NCBI GenBank assembly: GCA_903813345.2
Contig: CAIIXF020000003.1
Span: 9,057,912-9,121,911 of the forward strand
Direction: 5' to 3'
Source of the DNA: Owenia fusiformis
Taxonomy: Eukaryota > Annelida > Polychaeta > Sabellida > Oweniidae
Length of the DNA: 64,000 nt
Shown: one piece after another, positions 55,371 to 64,000 of the stretch
How positions within the stretch are numbered: the first letter of the stretch is position 1
Layout: each line of letters opens with the position of its first letter
The notes under the pieces: generated by a model
What the model saw: only the letters and a program-made list of their open reading frames with translations
Told to the model about the DNA's origin: nothing
Databases searched by the model: none
Position numbers and translations under genes: made by a program

Positions 55371-56891
55371 GGGTTTTCGGAAAAGACCGACCCCACCGAC
55401 CACCGACCGGTCGGTGTTTTCCACTGGTAGCCTCAAAACAGGGTTTGAAGTTATCGCATCCTACGACCCCTTTAGATTGTGGTCGTAGGCCCGTTTCATT
55501 CGTAAGCCTGTCTTTCTACAATGTCGGAGAATGAACTACGCATTGCGCTATTAAATGACCTACCTCGATACATTCCAGAGTATTTTAAAATTCTTTTTAT
55601 GTTGTTAGATCGCCAATTGTATGGGTTTATCGTCAGAACGAAGAGATTTTAGTTTTTACATCGGAAATATCTCAGCAATTTTCAAAATGTCGGAAGGGGA
55701 ATTCCCCAGGGATTTCCCTTATGACTGGTGCATGCCGGGAACTGAATGGAGGAATTTGACGGTTGAACCTACACGCAAATATTGCTATCAAAAACGAAAA
55801 TATCTTCGTTCTGCCGATAAACCCATACAATTTGCGATTCAACTATATGAAAAGAATTCTAAAATACTCAGGAATGTATCGAGGTAGGTCATTTATGTGT
55901 GCAATGCATAGTTCATTCTCCGACATTGTAGAAACACAGGCTTACTAACGAATCGGGCCTACCGGTGTACGACCACAATCTAAAGGGGTCGTAGGATGCG
56001 ATAAGGTTTGAAGAAAATGTGTAAAAGACTGACCATATCATGTAAAAGACCAAACATATTTGTAGCCTTAGAATATTAATAATTTGATTTTGAATGTCAA
56101 TCGTTGGACTAGGCAACGTTTTTTACCGATTTCGTACCTTGCAACGAATGGCACGCAAACAAATTGGTCATGACCGTCTCCTCTCGATTAATTGTCCTGC
56201 CTTAGGTCCTAACCTATCATTAACCAACCTATCGTTTCTACGGGAATCTATCCTAATTTTTTACTGAAATTTAACAATTTCGAAACAAAAATGATTTGTT
56301 ATCGTCATAGCCTACTGAATACGGAACACGATATAATGTTACATGCGTTCTCTTATCGGAATTAAAAGTGACTTACCAATTTCAGTACACCATTAGAAAG
56401 CTTTTTTTGTCATATCAAATGTAGTCTTTACCAGTTGACGTTTAACAACTGAGAAATCAAACATAACGTTACAACGTCAACATCGACGATGTTTGTGTGT
56501 TTTTGTTATTGCGTTTCATATGAATGAAGAATGAACTTAATGCAATGTTACGTGCGTTTTTTTCCAAAGTGACTAACCAGGATGAAATTGGTCTTCTAAC
56601 AACTGAAACATCACTTAAAAATATGACATTACACACCACGACGATGTAACGTTTTCATCGTGATTTGAAATGATAATTATACGTTTTTAAATCACGACCT
56701 AGTAAAGGTACTGCCGTTGTTTTTTGACACCCTGTATAGTCATTGGATTCCCAGTTCTGGTTTTACTTCTAATTTTGCATTTTTTCATCCTTATGTAAAA
56801 ACCGTCAGCCGACCACCGACCACATGTACCCAACTGTGGAGAGTGACTGGTCGGTGGTCGGTGGTCGGCGGTCGGTGTTTTACGAAAACCC
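55371..56891. mobile_element. 1.5-kb DNA transposon with 9-bp target-site duplication
   Basis: Starts GGGTTTTCGGAAAAGACCGACC and ends with the near-complement (GGTCGGTGTTTTACGAAAACCC). It is flanked by TCCGAAACC on both sides (55362-55370, 56892-56900). Unoccupied repeat units nearby read TTTTCCGAAACCAATGC, a direct empty site. Subterminal GACCACCGACCGG repeats are present at both ends. A nested inverted repeat occupies 55447-56006. No transposase recognised, so it is non-autonomous. A 9-bp duplication is typical of Mutator-like elements (inference). Confidence 0.85.
55447..56006. mobile_element. Nested palindromic element with about 140-bp inverted arms
   Basis: GTTATCGCATCCTACGACCC at the left is mirrored by GGGTCGTAGGATGCGATAA at the right. 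The arms extend inward through ACAATGTCGGAGAATGAACTA to ACCTCGATACATTCC (about 55447-55580 and 55867-56006). Between the arms lie short open frames (MSENELRIALLNDLPRYIPE at 55521; MGLSSERRDFSFYIGN at 55621) of unknown nature. Confidence 0.75.
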
Positions 56892-58260
56892 TCCGAAACC
56901 AATGCAAAAATATATGTTCTTGTCAATACATTGTATTGCACAACGCCACTGTATGTGCATGGCGAACTGGTTCCCCTGTAAGCATCCGCTCTGTTCAATT
57001 GACTTATTTCATTGATTCATTTAGTGAAATTGACCGGGAACTGAAATACTACAAATCTCAATACTTCCCAGAAATCAATGTATCAAGCGTCCGCCCTGTT
57101 TAATTGAGTTATTTCATGTAGGCATATTTATTTTGTGAAACTGCCAATACAGTAGTGGTGTATCATACAACGTCATTGTATGTACATGGCGAACTGGTTC
57201 CCCTGTAAGCGTCCGCCCTGTTCAATTGAGTTATCTCATAAATTTATTTGTGAAACTGCCCGGGAACTGAATGTCATGAACTACTACAAATGATCTCAAT
57301 GATTCCCCGAAATCAATGTATCAAGCGTCCGCCCTGTTCAATTGAGTTATTTCACAGATTTATTTCTAATTGAAAGCCTATGGTAAAACTCCCATTGGAA
57401 TTGAATGTCATGAATTTCTACAGTCTCAATACTTTTCCAAAACCAATGCAAAAATATATGTTCTTGTCAATACAGTGTATTACACAACGCCACTGTATGT
57501 GCATGGCGAACTGGTTCCCCTGTAAGCATCCGCTCTGTTCAATTGAATTATTTCATTGATTCATTAGTGAAATTGACCGGGAACTGAAATACTACAAATC
57601 TCAATACTTCCCCGAAACCAATGTATCAAGCATCCGCTCTGTTCAATTGAGTTATTTCATGTAGGCATATTTATTTTGTGAAATTGCCAATACAGTAGTG
57701 GTGTATCATACAACGTCATTGTATGTACATGGCGAACTGGTTCCCCTGTAAGCGTCCGCCCTGTTCAATTGAGTTATTTCATAGATTTATTTGTGAAACT
57801 GCCCGGGAACTGAATGTCATGAAATACTACAAATGATCTCAATGATTCCCCGAAATCAATGTATCAAGCGTCCGCCCTGTTCAATTGAGTTATTTCATAG
57901 ATTTGTTTGTATAACTCGGGGTATAACTGCTTTGAAATTGAATGTCATTATGTGCATGGCGAACTGGTTCCCCTGTAAGCATCTGCCCTGTTCCATTGAG
58001 TTATTTCATAGATTTATTTTGAATGAATTACAACTAATCTCAATTCTTTTCTGAAATCAATGCAAACATATAAAATATTATGTACTTGTCAATACAGTGT
58101 GTCATACAACGCCACTGTATGTGCATGGCGAACTGGTTCCCCTGTGAGCATCTGCTCTGTTCTATTGAGATATTTCATAGATTTATTTTGTGAAACTGCT
58201 CGGGAACTGAATGTCATGAATTACTTTTCAATACTTTTCTGAAACCGAACTGAATGTTTA

Positions 58261-58985
58261 TGTTGGTAACTTTGACCAATAGCGCACAATCTTTCAATGT
58301 CTATATTTAGATTATAAACACATGAGGTAATGCTCATGTTGATTTTACTCCAATCAGCAAGTGAGTATTTGAACCTTTGATAATGGCATTATGGGAAGTC
58401 CTACCTCGCTTCACTTTCATCTAGGTAAATTTAAAACGACCCTCGCAAAATCGATAAACGTTTTATTTGCTAAATATAATCGAAAGTAATTTGATTGAAG
58501 TGAACCAATTTAATTTAATATCAGGAAGCTGATGACTGTTCAGTTCACATATAAACACTTATAGTTAAGATATGCTGTAAAAAAGATATCGAAAAGTAAT
58601 TATATTTTTGGTGAATGGATTTTATTTGTAAGGGAGATACCTGGATTTGCAGACTTGTAAACATTTGCTCTAAAGACAATATTAAGACGAACATGTATTT
58701 AAGATTCCATCATGATTGATATTCCTGCGACCTGTACTGCTTGATCTTATTATTAATTGAATTTAATTCCCTTTCAATAGTCTGAATTCTATTCCAGCAA
58801 TTTCTGCAAATAATACTGGTACATATTCGTTTAACGTCAATCATCTAATCTAGAAGTTGTCCGTGAGCAGTTCTTTCACCGTTTTTTATTAGTTTTGTTT
58901 TTCCTGAAATCAGTCTTGGCAATGAAGCCCAGTACACAAGGCAAGCATGTTGTTTTTCAGTATTAGGAGTATACTTTCCCGAAAT
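58261..58985. other. Spacer between repeat arrays
   Basis: AT-rich, no repeat or gene recognised. Confidence 0.5.
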
Positions 58986-59810
58986 CATTGCAAACTGTGA
59001 AACTGCCCGGGAGTTAAAAATTCTAAATTACTACAAATCTCAATACTTTTCCGAAATCGATGCAAAAATGTAATATAGTATCCGCTGGACAAAGGTGCGC
59101 TGTAAATATTGTAGGCTACTTTACAGAACTTGTACAATATCATACAACGCTACTGTATGTGCATCCCGGGATGTGCATTGCGAACTGGTTCCCCTGTAAA
59201 GCATCTGCCATGTTCTGTTGAGTTCTTTCAAGTATTTTGTTAAACTACCAAGGAACTGAATATCATGAATTACTACAAATCTCAATACTTTTTCGAAATC
59301 AATATGCAAACATGTAATATATTATCTACTGGACAAAGGTGCACTGTAAATATTGTAGCCTACTTTACAGAACTTGTACAATATCATACAACGCTACTGT
59401 ATGTGCATCCCGGGATGTGCATGGCGAACTGGTTCCCCTGTAAAGCATCCGCCATGTTCTATTGAGTTCTTTCAAGTATTTTGTTAAACTACCCGGGATC
59501 TGAATGTCATGAATTACTACAAATCTCAATACTTTTTCGAAATCAATATGCAAACATGTAATATATTATCCACTGGACAAAGGTGCACTGTAAATATTGT
59601 AGGCTACTTTACAGAACTTGTACAATATCATACAACGCTACTGTATGTGCATCCCGGGATGTGCATGGCGAACTAGTTCCCCTGTAAAGCATCCGCCATG
59701 TTCTATTGAGTTCTGTCAAGTATTTTATTAAACTACCCGGGAACATAATGTCATGAATTACTACAAATCTCAATACTTTTTCGAAATCAATGCAAAAGTT
59801 AATGACTAAT
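58986..59810. repeat. 244-bp tandem repeat, three copies
   Basis: ATGTGCATCCCGGGATGTGCAT, a palindrome-centred phrase, recurs near 59157, 59401 and 59645 (period 244). Units share the TGGCGAACTGGTTCCCCTGTAA and ATTACTACAAATCTCAATAC phrases with the 227-bp array, so both arrays descend from one sequence. Confidence 0.88.
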
Positions 59811-60019
59811 CCATGTTTTTGCCGTGTGTAAATCAAAATTGCTGTATACTATTGTAGCTATGCTCCAAACTTCAAGATCTGATCATTAAATAGGGATTAA
59901 CGTCAAATCAATTCTAAAACAAAAATATCCAATTTAAATAATCTTTTCTTTTTTTCAGTATTATTTTTGTAAATGTTATTAAAATTAAATTAGATATTGT
60001 AGGCCTATATATCATGCAC

Positions 60020-60150
60020 CTGGTTAGGGGAAGCTTAGCTACTAGACCTTGTCTGCCAGGCCCCCCGACCGAGACCTCTCACCATAAACACAGATTGCAT
60101 GACATGTGCGTGTTTAATACAGGTGATGTCTCAAGACATTGTCTAAGTCA
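60020..60150 (+). repeat. Long direct repeat, copy 1
   Basis: GGTTAGGGGAAGCTTAGCTA through CAAGACATTGTCTAAGTCA, about 130 bp, is almost identical to 62671-62797. The following CTCAGCTTATGGACAA... block (60260) also recurs at 63000, giving a larger duplication of about 2.65-2.75 kb. Confidence 0.85.
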
Positions 60151-60861
60151 CCACTCCCAAAAATATGATATTAGGGCTGTCTCCATTAGCCATAAGGATA
60201 AACCCATAATAAGTGAATAACCTGCGTACCAAACCTTCGGGCTAGGTCCCATCGCTCAGCTTATGGACAACTACCTTGTATATTTCATTAAAGATCATAC
60301 ACATTTTCGTACAGGAGGGGCTGCACCATCTTACCATACTTGGTGTTTCGAACTTTCCTTAGCAGCGTGCCAAACATGTAACAATCTTGCCGACCTGGCA
60401 ACAAAAAAACATACACACCTTACAACAGTTTGGAGACACACACAAACTCCAATTCGCAAATTAAAACAATACACATTTACTCATAAACAAACAACCAAAT
60501 AATACCCCGACTGGAAAACACTTTCCAAACCAAAATATAAACAATTACTTCATAACAACCAACACGAAACCAACACTTCAAAATATACATTCTAACAAGG
60601 GAATCTTCCTATTGTCTTCGTAATCACTACTCCCATAACCACACTTAATTCAGGAACATACCTGATACACACATAATTACAGTGACCTAGATACATAATT
60701 GGCCACTGATACTTATATAACACGTACCACTGACAACTAAGAATCAACCTAACTACCAATATGGCTAGGAAACGCAACAACAAACTTTACAAAGCCAAAA
60801 AAACAATACATCCTTTCAAACACTCATAAAACACACAAAACCAAAGCAGCGAAAACTAAGC

Positions 60862-61096
60862 TTAACTTAACTTGTCGGATTACACACCGTCAGAAGCAGA
60901 ACACTCTTTTCTCTCTAAGGGACTCAAGTTTATTCCCACCCCAAACTTAAAAACACTAGAGCGGGAACTCCCGACTGACATTCTAAGTTTTAACAGAAAA
61001 TTTAGATTAAAATACTTATTTCATACAAAGAGTAGAACGAAACACCCGTTCTCTACAACGAAAAAACAACACAACCAAACCAGACTTAAACAATAA
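60862..61096 (+). pseudogene. Penelope-like retroelement fragment
   Basis: After a stop, the frame reads LNLSDYTPSEAEHSFLSKGL, then KFIPTPN, and about 20 residues later FNRKFRLKYLFH. The arrangement NLS..(S/T)..E..(L/F)LSKGL.F.PTP followed by F.R.(L/F)RLK.(L/F)F is the conserved block just upstream of the reverse transcriptase domain in Penelope-like elements. The frame ends in an AC-rich stretch before any RT motif, so the element is truncated. Confidence 0.6.
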
Positions 61097-61119
61097 ACCA
61101 ACCACACACAGACACAATC

Positions 61120-62400
61120 AACCAATATGCATCACCCTCCCGATACAACACAAATATGGGAAAATCAAAATATTTGAAATACGGACGATTAAACCCTACA
61201 TTCAAGTTAATATCTCAACAACAAGATATACCACGAACATAATACACACACCAACAGAAAGCTAAAACATTAAACAAGCCTCCTGAACCAACAGAAAAAC
61301 GATTTACCGATCATAGGCCTACCCTAAACACCGCCAAACTCAAACCAACTTAAAGAATCGAAAATACCGCAAAATGCCGAAAACACCAAAACATGTCCAA
61401 ACACGGAAAAGTTTACAACCCTTCTAATACACACAATATGAACATTAAATATACCTGACCATGAAGCTGACACAATGAACAAAACAACCAAATTAAAATC
61501 AACATCGAACTGACCATACCATGATGCAATTAACTAATACGCATACACCCTCCCGATAAAACACAAACATGAGAAAATCAAAATATTTGAAATACGGGCC
61601 ATCAAACCCTACATTCAAGTTAATATCTCAACAACGAGATATGCCACGAACATAATGCACACACCAACGGAAAGCTAAAACATTAATCAAGCCACCTGAA
61701 CCATCAAAAGACAATTTACCTACCATAGACCCATCCTAGTCACCACCAAACTCAAACCAACTCAACAAATCGAAAATACCGCAAAATGCCGAAAACACCA
61801 AAACACGACCAAACACGAAAAAGTCAACAACTCTTCTAATACACACAATATGAACAAAACATGTACCTGACCATGAAGCTGAAACAATGAACAAAACAAC
61901 CAAATCCAATTTCAACATTGAACCGACCATACCCCGATGCAATTAACCAATACACATACACCCTCCCGATAAAACACAAATATCGGAAAACCAAAATATT
62001 TAAAATACGGGCCATTAAACCCTAAATTCAAGTTAATATCTTAACAACAAGATATGCTAGCAACATATCACATATACCAACGGAAAGCTGAAACAGTAAA
62101 CTTACCACCTGAACCACCAAAATGTAATTTACCTACCCTCAACCCACCACAGACACTGCCAAACGCACACCAACTCAACAAATTGAAAACACCACAAAAT
62201 GCAACCAAACAAGAACAAGTCAACAACCCTTTAAATACACACAATATCAACATATAACATACATGACCATATGGCTTAACCACAAACCAAACCAAACTAA
62301 AATTCATCAATAAACTGACCACGCCTTTATGCAATAAACCAATACGCATAAACAACCACCCCCCTCCCGCTAAAAATGAATACGGGAAACCTATTAAAAT
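61120..62400. repeat. AC-rich tandem repeat, about 410-bp period
   Basis: The phrase ACCCTCCCGATA(C/A)AACACAAATA and the following AATCAAAATATTTGAAATACGG and CTCAACAACAAGATATG recur starting near 61120, 61528, 61946 and, diverged, 62336. Further copies start near 63452 and 63862. The plus strand is strongly A/C-biased. Hydrophobic open frames on the minus strand (for example 61736-61942 and 62068-62469) are products of this bias. Confidence 0.8.
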
Positions 62401-62480
62401 ACAACTGAATGATAGAAATAAAACAGCATTATCATTCACAATAAAATCACAATAAATCACATACAACATTCATTCGGCCG

Positions 62481-62522
62481 CTGAGGAAGAACAATCATGG
62501 GATACCCCCATGAGTTCGAAAC
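62481..62522 (+). ncRNA. Degenerate hammerhead-ribozyme-like motif
   Basis: CTGAGGA (62481-62487, fits CUGANGA) is followed by a long stem: GAAC (62489-62492) with GTTC (62514-62517) and TCATGGG (62495-62501) with CCCATGA (62507-62513). GAAAC (62518-62522) comes directly after. Penelope-like elements carry hammerhead ribozymes of the form CTGATGAAG...CGAAAC, and a Penelope-like fragment lies 1.4 kb upstream on the same strand. I cannot find a convincing cleavage triplet or stem III, so it may be dead. Confidence 0.4.
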
Positions 62523-62670
62523 ATCCTGGGCCCTTATAATGACCAACATATAAGGGAGAAGATCCGCTACCGGCCTCTCTCTACGTGAATGAAGATAGGG
62601 AATAACACACCAATGTCATTACCCTAGGATCTACCAAATATACACTACCCGTCACATGAGTACTGACGGT

Positions 62671-62797
62671 GGTTAGGGGAAGCTTAGCTACTAGACCTTG
62701 TCTGCCAGGCCCCCCGACCGAGACCTCTCACCATAAACACAGATTGCATGACATGGCGTGTTTAATACAGGTGATGTCTCAAGACATTGTCTAAGTC
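62671..62797 (+). repeat. Long direct repeat, copy 2
   Basis: Near-identical to 60020-60150; followed by an A-rich stretch (AAAAATAAAAAAAATAAG). It may be part of a Penelope-like terminal repeat or a separate short element. Confidence 0.85.
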
Positions 62798-64000
62798 ACA
62801 ATTCCCAAAAATAAAAAAAATAAGTTACTATGGCAACCATTTCTTATTCAATGTTTCCGTTATTCTAAATATTGTTAGCTGGATTAATAAACCATTCCAT
62901 GCTGCACATTCTGTGAAAATTTCATAGGAAAATATTGAAAAATAAAGAAATTAGAGAGATATTATGAGAACTTTATGATCAACCCTCGTATGTCACATTG
63001 CTCAGCTTATGGACAAATACCAAGTATATTTCATCTCAAAAACGATCGGACACATTTTGTAGTAGAAGGGCTGTACCATCTTACCACACTTGGTGTTTCG
63101 AACATTTCTTATCAGCGTCCCGAATATTCAACAATCTTTTTCTGCCGACCTGGTAATACAAAAATATATACACTTTATAACCCTATGGAGATAAACACTC
63201 ACTCCAATTCATACTTTAAAAAACAACGCATTTACTCACAAACAACCAACCAAACCAGGTTTCCCCAACCGGGAACCCTATTTAGAAACAGCCCATTCTT
63301 AATAAACAATGGAAGTACATGTAAAACACAAGCATATACAACAGACTATCAAACACATTACCCGTACATCATATAAAACTCATATCAACAAACAAAACAA
63401 ACGAAACAAATTTTAACAAACAAACGGACAAAATCGTGATCTACAATTCACCAAAACGCATACACCATCCCGACAAAACACAAACACGGGACAGTCAACA
63501 AATTGAAAACACGGTAAGACAGCCCCCAGAAACAAGTTAATACCTCAATAACAAGAGATGCTACGACCACAACATATACATCGAAATAAAGCTTAGACAT
63601 GACACTACACACCCAAACCGTTGAAAAACAACTTACCTACCACTTACATACCAAAAAAAGCCACAAAACAAACACGAAATTTACAAACCAAAATACCACA
63701 AAACTCCGATAAAACCAAAATACCGTAACCAATCGCGAACGAGCTAACAACTTCCCCAACGCACACACTATCAAAATAAAAAACACCTCACCATAAGGGT
63801 AAACAACAAACCAAACAAACAAAACAAATTCAAACAAACAAATTGACAACAACTTGATGCAATTAATCAATACGCATACACGATCCCGACACAGACTGCC
63901 CGACAAAACACAAACACGGGATAATCAAAACATAATGAAATCACAGGAAGACAGCCTCCAAAATCAGGTTAATATCTCAACAACAAGAGATGCTACTACC
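62798..64000. other. Continuation of the AC-rich repeat region
   Basis: Contains a diverged copy of the 60260-60500 block (63000-63260) and two more copies of the AC-rich unit (near 63452 and 63862). No gene recognised, and the array continues past the window. Confidence 0.6.

Larger units (their letters stand above)
55021..58260. repeat. Tandem repeat of about 227 bp with 544-bp dimer
   Basis: The phrase GGCGAACTGGTTCCCCTGTAAGC recurs at about 55120, 56970, 57198, 57515, 57741, 57968 and 58137. Spacings of 227 and 317 alternate, so a 544-bp dimer is also repeated. Each unit includes TTGAGTTATTTCATAGATTTATTT and CTCAATACTTTTCCGAAAC. The array is interrupted by the transposon at 55371-56891. 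Confidence 0.85.

Noticed and set aside
61736-63906. Hydrophobic minus-strand frames as membrane proteins
   Set aside because: The AC-rich plus strand gives G/T-rich codons (Val, Leu, Phe, Cys) on the other strand in every repeat copy; no conserved domain, and frames differ between copies.

Overview
The window is animal (metazoan) nuclear DNA. It is AT-rich and holds two multi-exon, intron-rich genes on the + strand, buried in satellites, inverted-repeat elements and transposon fragments. The 500-base N run at 47404-47903 is an assembly gap. The neurotransmission-type genes and the repeat types (GGCCCGTAGCCAG-ended MITE, foldback-like 16-bp minisatellite element, Penelope-like fragment) suggest a non-vertebrate, probably marine, animal. 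I cannot name the species or phylum.

Gene 1 (169-32356, +) is the 3' part of a class C GPCR of the GABA-B receptor type. It reads in phase through eight exons: end of the ectodomain, TM1, TM2, TM3, TM4, TM5, TM6-TM7 and a short cytoplasmic tail ending at a stop (409 residues visible; the 5' exons lie outside the window). Intron 5 is about 27 kb (3465-30426) and carries most of the window's repeats: a foldback-like element (3517-4544), nine head-to-tail composite elements made of a 478/608-bp satellite unit (4846-23587), and a 6.7-kb element with 1.34-kb terminal inverted repeats (23588-30334). Three exons of this gene (TM1, TM2, TM5) are accompanied by partial tandem copies of about 120 bp. 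The extra TM5 copy is split in two by the 25.5-kb repeat block, while an intact TM5 exon lies just downstream.

Gene 2 (39880-46998, +) is a complete nine-exon member of the SLC5 sodium-coupled transporter family, closest to the high-affinity choline transporter CHT1/SLC5A7 (536 residues, every splice phase consistent). Its first coding exon, with flanking sequence, is duplicated 5.6 kb upstream (34299-34467) with an open frame and intact donor. This could be an alternative first exon or the remnant of a tandem gene copy.

From 47 to 64 kb I see no convincing host gene, only two weak minus-strand terminal-exon candidates (53.5 and 54.1 kb). This part holds MITEs, a 227/544-bp tandem repeat interrupted by a 1.5-kb DNA transposon with a 9-bp target-site duplication (55371-56891), a 244-bp tandem repeat (about 59.0-59.8 kb), and an AC-rich, strand-asymmetric repeat region (60-64 kb). 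The last contains a Penelope-like retroelement fragment and a degenerate hammerhead-ribozyme-like motif.

All family assignments come from reading translations by eye against remembered family features; no search was run.
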